Assembly: GCF_009707125.1 (NCBI RefSeq)
Contig: NZ_WLVL01000039.1
Span: forward strand, 62,001-126,000
Length of the DNA: 64,000 bases
Reading direction: 5' to 3'
Source of the DNA: Arsenicicoccus cauae
Lineage (GTDB): Bacteria; Actinomycetota; Actinomycetes; Actinomycetales; Dermatophilaceae
This document shows positions 26,095-35,227 of this stretch, piece after piece. The translations under genes and the position numbers were made by a program. The notes beneath the pieces were generated by a model, which was not told the DNA's origin, did not search any database, and was given only the letters and a program-made list of their open reading frames with translations. Numbering within the stretch: position 1 is the first letter of the stretch; each line of letters begins with the position of its first letter.

Positions 26095-27591
26095 ATGGAC
26101 TGGTGGTTCGGCTGGTTCGGGTGGTTCGACTGGCCCCCGACCTGGGGCAACGTGGGCGTCGAGCTGCTGATCCTGCTCGACCTCGCGTTCCGCGTCGTGG
26201 CGGCCTCCGTGGTCTCCAACAACCGGCGCCCGTCCAGCGCCGTCGCCTGGCTCCTCGCGATCTTCTTCATCCCCTTCCTCGGCCTGATCGCGTTCATCGT
26301 GATCGGGTCGCCCAAGCTGCCGCGCCGTCGCCGCAACAAGCAGCGCCGGGTGTCGGAGGTGATCCTGCAGCGGACGGCCGACATGGACACGCAGGGGCCG
26401 GACTCCGCGCCCCCCTGGCTCGAGCCCGTCGCCCGCATGAACCGCCGGCTCGGGGCCATGCCGATGGTCGCGGGGTCGGACGCCACCGTCGAGACGGACT
26501 ACGTCCGCTCGCTGGGGATGATGGCCGAGGAGATCGACCTGGCCCGCGAGTACGTCCACGCGGAGTTCTACATCCTGAGCCTGGACCGGACCACCGCCCC
26601 GGTCTTCGACGCCCTCGAACGAGCCGTCGCCCGCGGCGTGGAGGTGCGCGTCCTGTTCGACCACCTCGCGTCCCTGCGGATCCCCGGCTACCGCCGGACC
26701 ATCAAGCGGCTCGACGCCATGGGCGCGCAATGGGCGCGCATGCTGCCGTTCACCCCGTTCAAGCGCGAGATCCTGCGACCCGACCTGCGCAACCACCGCA
26801 AGCTGCTCATCATCGACGGCGTCGCGGGCTACATCGGCTCGCAGAACCTCATCGACGCGCGCTACGGCAAGCGGCGCAACCGCCGCCTGGGGCGCGAGTG
26901 GATCGACATCATGGCGCGCTTCACCGGCCCGGTGGTCCTCGAGCTGGACGCCGTCTTCCGCACGGACTGGTACTCCGAGACGGACGAGCTCCTCGACGTC
27001 GGCGCGGCGCAGGGCCTCCCGCAGGCCCGGGTCACCGGCGACCTCTACGCCCAGTGCGTGCCGAGCGGCCCGGGCTTCGACGCCGAGAACAACCTCAAGC
27101 TCTTCAACTCCCTCATCTACAACGCCTTGCGGTCGGTGCGGATGATCAGCCCCTACTTCGTGCCGGACGAGTCGCTGCTGATGGCCGTCACCACGGCCGC
27201 CCAGCAGGGCCTCGAGGTGGAGCTGTTCGTGTCCGAGCAGGGGGACCAGTTCCTGGTGCACCACGCCCAGCGGTCCTACTACGAGATCCTCCTCGGCGCC
27301 GGCGTCGTGATCTGGATGTATCCCCAGCCCTATGTCCTGCACGCCAAGACCCTCACCGTGGACGGCCAGACCTCGGTGATCGGGTCGTCCAACCTGGACA
27401 TGAGGTCGTTCACCCTCAACCTGGAGGTGTCCGCCCTCGTCGAGGGTCGCGAGTTCGCCGAGGACCTGGAGGCGTTCGAGGACCAGCTGCGGTCCCGCTC
27501 GCGCCGGCTGGAGCTCACCGAGTGGAAGCGCCGGCCCTGGCACGAGCAGGTGGCGGACGGGTTCTGCCGGCTCGCCTCCGCGCTCATGTGA
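26095..27591 (+). CDS. cls: Cardiolipin synthase
   Basis: Phospholipase-D-type membrane enzyme that condenses phosphatidylglycerol to cardiolipin. The 498-residue protein has an N-terminal membrane hairpin (residues 15-75, with VELLILLDLAFRVVAA and AWLLAIFFIPFLGLIAFIVI), then two PLD domains with HKD motifs NHRKLLIIDGVAGYIGSQNL near residue 238 and LHAKTLTVDGQTSVIGSSNL near 416. Both His-Lys-Asp sets are intact. ATG at 26095 follows a strong GGGAGGAGG ribosome site; an upstream in-frame ATG lacks one. A terminator overlaps its stop. Confidence 0.94.
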   Translation: MDWWFGWFGWFDWPPTWGNVGVELLILLDLAFRVVAASVVSNNRRPSSAVAWLLAIFFIPFLGLIAFIVIGSPKLPRRRRNKQRRVSEVILQRTADMDTQGPDSAPPWLEPVARMNRRLGAMPMVAGSDATVETDYVRSLGMMAEEIDLAREYVHAEFYILSLDRTTAPVFDALERAVARGVEVRVLFDHLASLRIPGYRRTIKRLDAMGAQWARMLPFTPFKREILRPDLRNHRKLLIIDGVAGYIGSQNLIDARYGKRRNRRLGREWIDIMARFTGPVVLELDAVFRTDWYSETDELLDVGAAQGLPQARVTGDLYAQCVPSGPGFDAENNLKLFNSLIYNALRSVRMISPYFVPDESLLMAVTTAAQQGLEVELFVSEQGDQFLVHHAQRSYYEILLGAGVVIWMYPQPYVLHAKTLTVDGQTSVIGSSNLDMRSFTLNLEVSALVEGREFAEDLEAFEDQLRSRSRRLELTEWKRRPWHEQVADGFCRLASALM

Positions 27592-27638
27592 CCAGGCCGT
27601 ATGCCGGGGCGCCGGCCCTCCCCGACATACGGCCTGGT
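27591..27638 (+). terminator. Terminator of cls
   Basis: Perfect 13-bp arms ACCAGGCCGTATG and CATACGGCCTGGT, starting on the last base of the cls stop codon; inside them CGGGG pairs with CCCCG to extend the stem. Contains the GTATGCC word noted under findings. Confidence 0.85.
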
Positions 27639-27754
27639 GCGCGAAGGCCGGTGCCAGACGACGGCGACGAACGCCCTGGCGGCTGCCGTCACGGCACCCG
27701 GCGGGCCGGGTGGTTCCAGGGCCGGCGCCCGGCCCGCGTCGTAGGCTGGGAGGC

Positions 27755-28282
27755 ATGGCTGGCATCGAGATCGTCCAGGGCGACATCACCACCCAGGCCG
27801 TCGACGCGATCGTCAACGCCGCGAACTCCTCCCTCATGGGGGGTGGTGGCGTGGACGGGGCGATCCACCGCGCCGCGGGGCCGACCCTGCGGGAGGAGTG
27901 CCGCCACCTGCGGGCCACCGACTACCCCGAGGGGCTGCCCGTCGGCGATGCCGTCGCCACCGGTGCGGGTGACCTGCCGTGCCGCTATGTCATCCACACG
28001 GTCGGGCCCAACCGGCACGAGGGGCAGATCGATCCTCGGCTCCTGGCCTCCTGCTACACCCGCGCGCTGGACGTCGCGCAGCAGCTCGGCGTCCGCACCA
28101 TCGCCTTCCCGGCGGTCAGCGCCGGCGCCTACGGCTGGAAGGTCGCCGACGTCGCACGCATCGCCCTCGGCACGGTCGCGGCCCACCCCAGGGACGGCAT
28201 CGACCTGGTGCGTTTCGTGCCCTACGACCCCACGTCGTGCGTCGCCTTCGAGGCCGCGTTCGCCGGGCTGGCGGCGTCGTGA
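27755..28282 (+). CDS. Macrodomain protein (O-acetyl-ADP-ribose deacetylase-like)
   Basis: A 175-residue single macrodomain that binds ADP-ribose; MacroD/YmdB-type members remove acetyl from O-acetyl-ADP-ribose or ADP-ribose from proteins. Signature segments: IEIVQGDITTQAVDAIVNAA near residue 4, NAANSSLMGGGGVDGAIH near 22 (the glycine-rich and catalytic loop), CRYVIHTVGPN near 75, and FPAVSAGAYGWKV near 120. ATG at 27755 lies seven bases after TAGGCT. Its stop overlaps the GTG of a nitrilase-family gene (GTGA), so the two are translationally coupled and probably act on related metabolites. Confidence 0.9.
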   Translation: MAGIEIVQGDITTQAVDAIVNAANSSLMGGGGVDGAIHRAAGPTLREECRHLRATDYPEGLPVGDAVATGAGDLPCRYVIHTVGPNRHEGQIDPRLLASCYTRALDVAQQLGVRTIAFPAVSAGAYGWKVADVARIALGTVAAHPRDGIDLVRFVPYDPTSCVAFEAAFAGLAAS

Positions 28283-29049
28283 GGCGCTGGCGCGTCGCGG
28301 CCGGCCAGCTCGCCAGCACCGACGACGTGCAGCACAACCTCGAGCAGGCCTGCCGCCTGGTGGCCGAGGCGGCGGAGGCCGGTGCCCGGCTGGTGGTCCT
28401 CCCCGAGGCGACCATGGTGACCTTCGCGGTGCCGGTGGGTCCCCACGCCGAGCCCCTCGACGGGCCGTTCGCCGAGGCCCTGCGCGAGGCGGCCCGTCGG
28501 CACGAGATCACCGTCGTGGCAGGGATGTTCGAGCCCGCCGACGACGGGCGGGTCCACAACACCCTGCTGCTCACGGGTCCGCACGCGGAGGCCACCTACC
28601 GCAAGGTGCACCTGTTCGACGCCTACACCACGACGGAGTCCGAGACGGTGGCCCCGGGGTCCGACTACGTCAGCGTCGAGGTGGACGGGGTCCGCGTGGG
28701 TCTGGCGACCTGCTTCGACGTGCGCTTCCCCGACCAGTTCACCGAGCTCGGCCGCGCGGGCGTGGAGGTCGTGGCGCTCACCGCGTCCTGGGGCGACGGC
28801 CCGGGCAAGGCGCAGCAGTGGGACCTGCTCACGGCGGCCCGGGCCCACGACTCCCAGGCCTGGCTGGTCGCCGCGGGGCAGGCCTGGCGCCCCGACTCGA
28901 TCCGCAAGCCGCTCGGGATCGGGCGAAGCGCGGTCGTGGACCCGACGGGCGCGGTGCGCGCCAGGCTCGGCGGGGCACCCGACCTGCTGGTGGCCGACCT
29001 CGACCTCGACCTGGTGGAGCGCACCCGCGCCCAGGTGCCGATCCTCTAG
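28279..29049 (+). CDS. Carbon-nitrogen hydrolase (nitrilase superfamily)
   Basis: A 256-residue amidase of the nitrilase superfamily. The catalytic triad is visible: Glu in LVVLPEATMVTF near residue 44, Lys in ATYRKVHLFDAY near 112, and Cys in GLATCFDVRFPDQF near 145. Sequence around HLFDAY and the CFDVRFP site resembles the Nit1/omega-amidase-like branch, which deaminates damaged glutathione or 2-oxoglutaramate, but the substrate cannot be fixed. GTG at 28279 overlaps the macrodomain stop. No signal peptide, so it is cytosolic. Confidence 0.9.
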   Translation: MRRWRVAAGQLASTDDVQHNLEQACRLVAEAAEAGARLVVLPEATMVTFAVPVGPHAEPLDGPFAEALREAARRHEITVVAGMFEPADDGRVHNTLLLTGPHAEATYRKVHLFDAYTTTESETVAPGSDYVSVEVDGVRVGLATCFDVRFPDQFTELGRAGVEVVALTASWGDGPGKAQQWDLLTAARAHDSQAWLVAAGQAWRPDSIRKPLGIGRSAVVDPTGAVRARLGGAPDLLVADLDLDLVERTRAQVPIL

Positions 29050-29186
29050 CGTCGCGAACCGACCGGCGGGTCACTGACGGTGACGGATTCCTCTTTGTCG
29101 GCCACTCACAGTATTTGGTTACGGCGCACGGGTTTTCACCCAGGTGACGGAGCCCTCACAACCCGGGCGTCGCCTCTCCCCTCCGC

Positions 29187-29192
29187 TACATT
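29187..29192 (+). promoter_or_regulatory. -10 box of the VWA gene
   Basis: TACATT lies six bases before the ATG at 29199, a spacing that places the start of the RNA at or next to the start codon. The AT-richer stretch 29080-29130 upstream may hold activator sites, but none is recognised. Confidence 0.5.
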
Positions 29193-29198
29193 GCGGCC

Positions 29199-30887
29199 AT
29201 GGGACGCCACTCTGCCCCTCGCACCATCCCCAAGGCCGCGGTCCTCGCGCTCCCCCTCGCTGCCGTCGTCGGCATCGCGGGCGTCGCGGCGCTGGTCGAC
29301 GACGACTCCCGGGGCAATGACGCGGCTGGCTCGACGTCGCCGCGGACCGGCCTGTCCGCCTGCTCCTCGGTCACGCCCATGCGCATCACCACCACCGAGG
29401 ACCTCGCGCCCGTCCTCGGTCAGGTGGTCCAGCGGGAGGAGACCCGCGGCGACGACTGCATCGACTACACCGTGGACGTGCAGAGCTCGTCGGTGACCGC
29501 GTCCGCCCTCATGAGCGGGGACGACGACCGCACGCAGGTGTGGATCCCCGACTCCACCCTGTGGGCCGAGCGCGTCACGTCCGCGGCGCCCAGCACCAAG
29601 CTCGACCTGGGGTCGGTCGTCGCGACGTCGCCGGTCGTGTTCGCCATACCTCGAGCCGCCGCCAGCGCGGCCCGCCCCGGGCCGCTCACCTGGTCCCAGC
29701 TCATCTCCCAGCACGCCGTGCCGCTCAAGGTCGCGAGCCCCGAGCGCAGCACCTCGTCCCTGCTGGCGCTGCTCGGTGCCAAGCAGGCCGTCGCCTCCTC
29801 GCCGCAGGACACCCGGGCCCTGCAGGGCCTGCTGCTCACCCTGTCCCGCAGCACGACCGACGAGGGAAGCCTGCGGCGCCAGGCCCTGACGCAAGCGGTC
29901 GCCGCGCCGGCCTTCCCCACCTCCGAGCAGCAGCTCGCGCACCTCAACCAGACCAACCCCAAGACTCCGCTCCGGGCGATGACACCCAGCGACGCCACCC
30001 CCCAGCTGGACTACCGGGTCGTGACGGTCGCCGGCGCCAACGCGCCCTCGGACGACTCTGTCGCCAAGCTGCGCGACGCCCTCGCGGACGCCCAGTCCGT
30101 CGATGCCCTGCGCAGGGCGGGCTTCCGGGTCGGCGCGTCCGAGGGCCCGGACCTTCAGGGCGTGCCCGCCACCTTGCCCAAGGTCATCGGGACACCCCGC
30201 GCCACCGACGCGGACACCGCGCTGCGCACCTGGGTGACCATGTCCCGGCAGACCCGCATGCTGGCGGTCATCGACACCTCCGAGTCGATGAAGAAGCCGG
30301 CCATCCCCGGCATGAACCGCCTCCAGCTCGCGTCCGGTGCGGCGCTCAAGGCGCTCGAGAAGTTCCCGCCGAGCAGCGAGATCGGGCTGTGGACCTTCGA
30401 CCTCGCCCACGGCTCGCAGCCCAGGGACTGGGTCGAGCGCGTCCCGATCCGGCGCGTCGACGACAAGGTCGGCCCCGTCACCCAGCGCCAGGCCCTCGCG
30501 CGGTCCGCCATGAGCCTGCAGTGGCAGCGCGCCAACGGGACGGCGGTCCACGACACGATCTGGGCCGGCTACCAGCAGCTGCAGCGCACCTACCAGCCGG
30601 ACTACGCCAACGCGCTCGTGCTGCTGACGGACGGCAAGAACGAGGACCCCGGCTCCATGAGCGAGGCGCAGCTCGTCGCCAACCTGCGGCAGGTCGGCAA
30701 GGACAGCTCGCGGCCGGTGCGGCTCGTGCTCATCGCGATCAGCGAGGACGCCGACCTCGCGGCGCTGCAGCGCATCGCCAAGGCCGTGCCGGACGGGCAG
30801 GCCTACGACGCGCGCCAGCCGGAGAACATCCTGGGCATCATGCAGACCGCCCTGAGCAGCCGGGAGATCGCGGCGCCCGCGCAGTAG
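29199..30887 (+). CDS. Secreted substrate-binding-like/von Willebrand factor A protein
   Basis: A 562-residue exported protein. Residues 11-33 (PKAAVLALPLAAVVGIAGVAAL) form a signal or anchor segment. Residues 55-320 resemble the extracellular solute-binding fold seen in actinobacterial SBP/VWA proteins (TQVWIPDSTLWAERV, SPVVFAIPRAAA). From about 345 there is a VWA domain with the MIDAS DTSESMKKP near 363, a conserved Thr, and VLLTDGKNEDPGSM near 475. The closing MIDAS Asp is present, so metal-dependent binding is likely. Such proteins sit at the cell surface, and the ligand is unknown. It is monocistronic, converging on hspR. Confidence 0.8.
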   Translation: MGRHSAPRTIPKAAVLALPLAAVVGIAGVAALVDDDSRGNDAAGSTSPRTGLSACSSVTPMRITTTEDLAPVLGQVVQREETRGDDCIDYTVDVQSSSVTASALMSGDDDRTQVWIPDSTLWAERVTSAAPSTKLDLGSVVATSPVVFAIPRAAASAARPGPLTWSQLISQHAVPLKVASPERSTSSLLALLGAKQAVASSPQDTRALQGLLLTLSRSTTDEGSLRRQALTQAVAAPAFPTSEQQLAHLNQTNPKTPLRAMTPSDATPQLDYRVVTVAGANAPSDDSVAKLRDALADAQSVDALRRAGFRVGASEGPDLQGVPATLPKVIGTPRATDADTALRTWVTMSRQTRMLAVIDTSESMKKPAIPGMNRLQLASGAALKALEKFPPSSEIGLWTFDLAHGSQPRDWVERVPIRRVDDKVGPVTQRQALARSAMSLQWQRANGTAVHDTIWAGYQQLQRTYQPDYANALVLLTDGKNEDPGSMSEAQLVANLRQVGKDSSRPVRLVLIAISEDADLAALQRIAKAVPDGQAYDARQPENILGIMQTALSSREIAAPAQ

Positions 30888-30914
30888 GGCCGTCGCCCTC
30901 GGCCCGCGCCCCGC

Positions 30915-31379
30915 TCAGCGGGTCGTGTCGGGACGCCAGACGACCAGGGCCTGGCTCGTGGAGCGGACGGCGCTCGGGCGCTGACCGGGCGGCATGGCCA
31001 CCACGTCGCCGCGACGCCCGGCCGCGAACACCCGCTGGCCGTAGCGCGCCTGCGGGCGCAGCTGCTCGACCTCGGACAGCGCCTCGGCGAGCCGCGCCTC
31101 GAGCGCGCTCACGTGGTCCTCCAGCTCCAGGATCCGCCGTATGCCGGAAAGGCTCACGCCCTCCTCCTGGGAGAGCCGCTGCACCTCGCGCAGCTGGGCC
31201 ACGTCGCGCGCCGAGTAGCGACGGCCGCCGCCCCCGGACCGCTGCGGCACGACCAGCCCGAGCCGGTCGTACTGACGCAGCGTCTGCGCGTGCAGGCCGG
31301 CGAGCTGCGCCGCCACCGAGATCACGAAGGTCGGGGTGTCGTCGTCGGGGACGAACTCGCGTCGCTCGGGAGCGGCCAC
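30915..31379 (-). CDS. hspR: HspR, MerR-type heat shock repressor
   Basis: Represses dnaK and clpB by binding HAIR sites, using DnaK as a co-repressor. The 154-residue protein has the MerR-type winged helix: TFVISVAAQLAGLHAQTLRQ near residue 13, YDRLGLVVPQRSGGGGRRYS near 34, and DVAQLREVQRLSQEEGVSLS, followed by a coiled coil (ILELEDHVSALEARLAEALS). The GTG start at 31379 lies four bases after the dnaJ stop, so it is coupled to it. The C-terminal 35 residues are Arg/Ser-rich. Last gene of the dnaK-grpE-dnaJ-hspR operon, the classical actinobacterial order, giving negative feedback. Confidence 0.93.
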   Translation of the reverse strand: MAAPERREFVPDDDTPTFVISVAAQLAGLHAQTLRQYDRLGLVVPQRSGGGGRRYSARDVAQLREVQRLSQEEGVSLSGIRRILELEDHVSALEARLAEALSEVEQLRPQARYGQRVFAAGRRGDVVAMPPGQRPSAVRSTSQALVVWRPDTTR

Positions 31380-31383
31380 GAGG

Positions 31384-32403
31384 TCACGCCCTCGCCGCTC
31401 GAGCCCGCAGGTCGGCGCGGACGTCGGTCTCGGCATCCGCGGCGGCCAGCACCTCGATGGCGGCGCGCATCTCGTCGGTCAGGTGCTGGGGCACGACCAC
31501 GTGGACGGTGGCGATCAGGTCGCCAGTCGAGGTCTTGGTGGCGATGCCGCGGCCCTTGACGCGCAGCCGCTGGCCGCTCTGGGTGCCGGCGGCGATCTTG
31601 ACGCCGACCAGGTCGCCGCCGAGGGTCGGGACCTTGATGGTGGCGCCGAGCGCGGCCTCGGCGAAGGTCACGGGGACGTCGACGGTGAGGTTGTCGCCGT
31701 CCCGCCCGAACACCTCGTGGGGCGTGACGGTGACGTTGAGGAAGAGGTCTCCACGCGGGGCCTGCGGGTCGCCGAAGCCACCCTTGCCGCGCAGCCGGAT
31801 GCGCTGACCGTCCTTGACACCCGCGGGGACCCGCGTGGTGATGCGCTCGCCGTCGGCCGCGGTCAGCGTGACGGTGTCGCCGCGCACCGCCTCGGGGAAG
31901 CCGATGGTCACGGTGGCCTCGACGTCGGCGCCGGGTCGCGGTCCGGTGGGGGCGCCATACGCGCCGTATCCCTGGCCGAAGGGGCTCTGCCCCCCTCCTC
32001 CGCCGAACATCCGCAGTAGGTCCTCCATGTCCGGCTGGGCGCCGCCGGGCCCGCCGCTCGTGGTGAACCGCATGCCGGGGCCGCCGCCACCGCCCGTGAA
32101 CAGGTTGCTGAAGACGTCCTCGAAGCCGCCGTTGCCGCCGGCCCCGGGCGCGAACCGGGCGCCACCGTGGGCCATCTGACGGATCGCGTCGTACTGCTTG
32201 CGCTGCTCGGCGTCGGACAGGACGGCGTAGGCCTCGCCGATCTCCTTGAACCGCTGCTCGGCGGCCGTGTCGCCGGGGTTCTGGTCCGGGTGCAGCTTGC
32301 GGGCGAGCTTGCGGTACTCGCGCTTGACGGTCGCCGCGTCGGCGTCCTCGTCCACGCCGAGCGTGGCGTAGAAGTCCTTCTCGAACCAGTCCTGGCTGGC
32401 CAT
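31384..32403 (-). CDS. dnaJ: DnaJ-type co-chaperone without zinc fingers
   Basis: Hsp40 partner of DnaK. The 339-residue protein has a J domain (DFYATLGVDEDADAATVKRE, the HPDQNPGD loop near residue 37), a Gly/Phe-rich region (residues 75-140) and two C-terminal substrate-binding beta domains with the IRLRGKGGFGDPQAPRGDL segment near 210. No CxxCxGxG repeats and no cysteines are present, so this is the CbpA/type II layout although it occupies the operon slot often held by zinc-finger DnaJ1. ATG at 32403 follows AAGGAG. The gap after grpE holds a hairpin. Confidence 0.92.
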   Translation of the reverse strand: MASQDWFEKDFYATLGVDEDADAATVKREYRKLARKLHPDQNPGDTAAEQRFKEIGEAYAVLSDAEQRKQYDAIRQMAHGGARFAPGAGGNGGFEDVFSNLFTGGGGGPGMRFTTSGGPGGAQPDMEDLLRMFGGGGGQSPFGQGYGAYGAPTGPRPGADVEATVTIGFPEAVRGDTVTLTAADGERITTRVPAGVKDGQRIRLRGKGGFGDPQAPRGDLFLNVTVTPHEVFGRDGDNLTVDVPVTFAEAALGATIKVPTLGGDLVGVKIAAGTQSGQRLRVKGRGIATKTSTGDLIATVHVVVPQHLTDEMRAAIEVLAAADAETDVRADLRARAARA

Positions 32404-32455
32404 CGGCGACTCCTTCCATGGGTCAAAGGTGCTGCGCAAAGGGGGTGGTCCCCGG

Positions 32456-32502
32456 CCGGCCCGCCAGCGGCGGGCGGTCTGGCGGGCCTGCTGGCGGGCC
32501 GG
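32456..32502. other. Hairpin between grpE and dnaJ
   Basis: CCGGCCCGCCAG (32456-32467) pairs with CTGGCGGGCCGG (32491-32502), a perfect 12-bp stem with a 23-base GC-rich loop. It sits 13 bases after the grpE stop inside the operon, so it may be a partial terminator or an mRNA processing site lowering dnaJ and hspR expression relative to dnaK. Confidence 0.6.
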
Positions 32503-32514
32503 TGGGGGACGGTG

Positions 32515-33267
32515 CTACTGCGGGTCGGCGACCGAGACGCGCGCGGCGCGCAGGACGCGGTCACCCTGCCGGTAGCCGGGCTGCAGGACCTGGACGACCG
32601 TCGTGGTGGTGGCCCCCTCGGGGAGCTCCGCCTCGACGTGCATCAGGGCCTCGTGCAGGGCCGGGTCGAACTCGTCGCCCGCCTTGCCGTAGGCCTCCAG
32701 GCCGAACCGGCCGAGGGCCTGCTGCAGCTTGTCGGCGATCGATGCGAAGGGCGTGCCCTCGCCGAGGTCGCCGTGCTGGCGGGCCAGCGCGATCTCGTCG
32801 AGGACCGGCATGAGGGCCTCGATGACCGAGGACGCGCCGAGGTCCTTGAGCAGGACCTTGTCGCGATCGACCCGCCGCTTGTAGTTGACGTACTCGGCCT
32901 GCAGACGTTGCAGGTCGGCGAGCCGCTCGGCCGCGAGCACCGTGTCCGGGTGCTCGCCGTCCGCCTCGGCCCGCTCGGCCGCGGCGTCCGCCTCCGCCGC
33001 GCTGACCTGGGCGTCGTGGACCGCCGACTCCTCGGCGGAGAAGGGGTCCTGCGGCATACCGTCCTGCTGGTCACCGGGCTTGTGCTGGTCTGACGGGTCG
33101 GACATCGGGGTCTCCCTGTCGTCGCTCGCGGTGGGTTCGGTGGGCTCGGGAGCCGGCTGGCGCACCTCGCCCGTGGCGGGGTCGATGCGTCGCTTGTCCC
33201 GGATCACCGGGCCGCTGGGCTCCCCCTCGTCGGGGGAACCCACGTGGCCGGTGGTCTCGTCGGTCAC
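32515..33267 (-). CDS. grpE: Nucleotide exchange factor GrpE
   Basis: Releases ADP from DnaK. The 250-residue protein has a long acidic, disordered N-terminus (residues 1-85), a helical dimer stalk ([20 protein letters not shown] near 117), and the beta domain with the family pattern [20 protein letters not shown] near 205 and [20 protein letters not shown] at the end. The GTG start at 33267 overlaps the dnaK stop as GTGA; an internal ATG (MSDPSDQ, residue 55) could be used too. The N-terminus is longer than in E. coli GrpE, as is usual in actinobacteria. Confidence 0.94.
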   Translation of the reverse strand: MTDETTGHVGSPDEGEPSGPVIRDKRRIDPATGEVRQPAPEPTEPTASDDRETPMSDPSDQHKPGDQQDGMPQDPFSAEESAVHDAQVSAAEADAAAERAEADGEHPDTVLAAERLADLQRLQAEYVNYKRRVDRDKVLLKDLGASSVIEALMPVLDEIALARQHGDLGEGTPFASIADKLQQALGRFGLEAYGKAGDEFDPALHEALMHVEAELPEGATTTTVVQVLQPGYRQGDRVLRAARVSVADPQ

Positions 33268-35135
33268 TTCATATCCGTGTCGTCGTCCACGACCTCGGCG
33301 TCGATGACGTCGTCATCGGCCCTGGCCCCGGCATCGCCGGCTCCGGCCGCCCCGGCACCCGCACCGCTCTCGTCCGCCTGCTGGGCGTAGAGCGCGGAGC
33401 CGAGCTTCTGGGACTCCTCGGACAGCCTGGTCGCCTTGGTGGAGATGTCCTCGGACGAGGTGCTCTCGGCGGCCAGCGCGTCCTTGAGGTCCTTGAGGGC
33501 CTCGTCGACGGGCTTGCGGCCGTCCTCAGGAAGCTTGTCCGTGTTGTCCGCGAGGAACTTCTCGGTGGAGTAGACGAGCTGCTCGGCGTTGTTGCGAGCC
33601 TCGGCCTCCTCGCGGCGCTTCTTGTCCTCCTCGGCGTGCGCCTCGGCATCCTTGACCATGCGGTCGATCTCCTCCTTGGACAGCGCGCTGCCGCCGGAGA
33701 TCGTCATCGACTGCTCCTTGCCCGTGCCCTGGTCCTTGGCGGACACGTGCACGATGCCGTTGGCGTCGATGTCGAAGGTCACCTCGATCTTGGGCATGCC
33801 ACGGGGAGCCGGGGCGATGCCGGTGAGCTCGAAGGTGCCGAGGCCCTTGTTCTGCTGGGCCAGCTCGCGCTCGCCCTGGAAGACCTGGATCAGCACGGAC
33901 GGCTGGTTGTCGTCGGCGGTCGTGAAGACCTCGGACCGCTTGGTCGGGATGGCGGTGTTGCGCTCGATGAGCTTGGTGAACAGCCCACCCTTGGTCTCGA
34001 TGCCGAGGGACAGCGGGGTGACGTCGATGAGCAGGACGTCCTTGCGCTCACCCTTGAGGACACCGGCCTGCAGCGCCGCGCCCATGGCCACGACCTCGTC
34101 CGGGTTGACGCCCTTGTTGGGCTCCTTGCCGGTGAGCTCCTTGACGAGGTTGGACACGGCCGGCATACGGGTCGAGCCGCCGACCAGGACGACGTGCGCG
34201 ATGTCGCTGACCTTGACGCCCGCGTCCTTGACGACGTTGTGGAAGGGCTCCTTGGTCCGCTCGAGCAGGTCGGCGGTCATCTGCTCGAACTGGGTGCGCG
34301 TGAGCGTCTCGTCGAGGTGGATGGGGCCGTTCTCGCTCATGGAGAGGTACTGCAGGTTGATGTTGGTGCTGGTCGCGGTGGACAGCTCCTTCTTGGCCTG
34401 CTCCGCGGCGTCCTTGAGACGCTGCATGGCGATCTTGTCGCCCGACAGGTCGACGCCGGTGGTGTTCTTGACCTGGGTGAGCAGGTGCTTGACGATCCGG
34501 TCGTCCCAGTCGTCGCCGCCGAGGCGGTTGTCGCCGTTGGTGGCGCGGACCTGGATGGTCGCGAAGCCGTCCTCGGCGTCCTTGCCGACCTCGAGGAGGG
34601 ACACGTCGAAGGTGCCGCCACCGAGGTCGAAGACGAGGATGAGCTCGTCCTCCTTGCCCTTGTCCAGGCCGTAGGCGAGCGCCGCGGCGGTGGGCTCGTT
34701 GACGATGCGCAGGACGTTGAGGCCCGCGATCTCGCCGGCCTCCTTGGTGGCCTGGCGCTCGGCGTCGTCGAAGTACGCCGGGACGGTGATGACCGCGTCG
34801 GTGACGGGCTCGCCGAGGTAGGACTCGGCGTCGCGCTTGAGCTTCATCAGCGTGCGGGCGCTGATCTCCTGCGCGGTGTAGTCCTTGCCGTCGATCTCCT
34901 GCTTCCAGTCGGTGCCCATGTGGCGCTTGACCGAGCGGATGGTGCGGTCGACGTTGGTGACGGCCTGGCGCTTGGCGATCTCGCCGACGAGCACCTCGCC
35001 GTTCTTGCTGAAGGCCACGACCGACGGGGTCGTGCGACCACCCTCGGCGTTGGCGATGATCTCCGGCTCGCCGCCCTCGAGGACGGCGACGGCGGAGTTG
35101 GTGGTGCCGAGGTCGATACCGACTGCACGTGCCAT
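33264..35135 (-). CDS. dnaK: Hsp70 chaperone DnaK
   Basis: ATP-driven chaperone. The 623-residue protein starts [20 protein letters not shown], has the actin-fold phosphate motifs ([19 protein letters not shown] near 180, [14 protein letters not shown] near 318), the linker [19 protein letters not shown] near 370, and the substrate domain with [20 protein letters not shown] near 440. It ends in an acidic tail [13 protein letters not shown]. First gene of the operon; two HspR operators lie upstream at 35166-35186 and 35228-35248. ATG at 35135 follows AAGGAGA. Confidence 0.98.
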   Translation of the reverse strand: MARAVGIDLGTTNSAVAVLEGGEPEIIANAEGGRTTPSVVAFSKNGEVLVGEIAKRQAVTNVDRTIRSVKRHMGTDWKQEIDGKDYTAQEISARTLMKLKRDAESYLGEPVTDAVITVPAYFDDAERQATKEAGEIAGLNVLRIVNEPTAAALAYGLDKGKEDELILVFDLGGGTFDVSLLEVGKDAEDGFATIQVRATNGDNRLGGDDWDDRIVKHLLTQVKNTTGVDLSGDKIAMQRLKDAAEQAKKELSTATSTNINLQYLSMSENGPIHLDETLTRTQFEQMTADLLERTKEPFHNVVKDAGVKVSDIAHVVLVGGSTRMPAVSNLVKELTGKEPNKGVNPDEVVAMGAALQAGVLKGERKDVLLIDVTPLSLGIETKGGLFTKLIERNTAIPTKRSEVFTTADDNQPSVLIQVFQGERELAQQNKGLGTFELTGIAPAPRGMPKIEVTFDIDANGIVHVSAKDQGTGKEQSMTISGGSALSKEEIDRMVKDAEAHAEEDKKRREEAEARNNAEQLVYSTEKFLADNTDKLPEDGRKPVDEALKDLKDALAAESTSSEDISTKATRLSEESQKLGSALYAQQADESGAGAGAAGAGDAGARADDDVIDAEVVDDDTDMK

Positions 35136-35165
35136 GTTGGGGCTTCTCCTTGATGACTAGCGGAT

Positions 35166-35186
35166 GTTGAGTCGTCAGCACTCAAG
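35166..35186 (-). promoter_or_regulatory. HAIR site 1 of the dnaK operon
   Basis: GTTGAGT, seven-base spacer, ACTCAAG: a 20-of-21 type match to the HspR-associated inverted repeat, 31 bases before the dnaK ATG. Binding here would block the promoter or early elongation. Confidence 0.92.
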
Positions 35187-35227
35187 GTATGACCGCCTGC
35201 GATCCTGTGCAAGCTCGTGTCAGTGAA

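Noticed and set aside
25450-27918. An 822-codon minus-strand frame across DUF3349 and cls
   Set aside because: The sense strand encodes HKD motifs and DUF3349 signatures; the antisense product is low-complexity Gly/Val/His sequence.
33636-35153. Two overlapping plus-strand frames antisense to dnaK
   Set aside because: DnaK is unmistakable on the minus strand, and antisense open frames to dnaK are a well-known artefact of GC-rich genomes.
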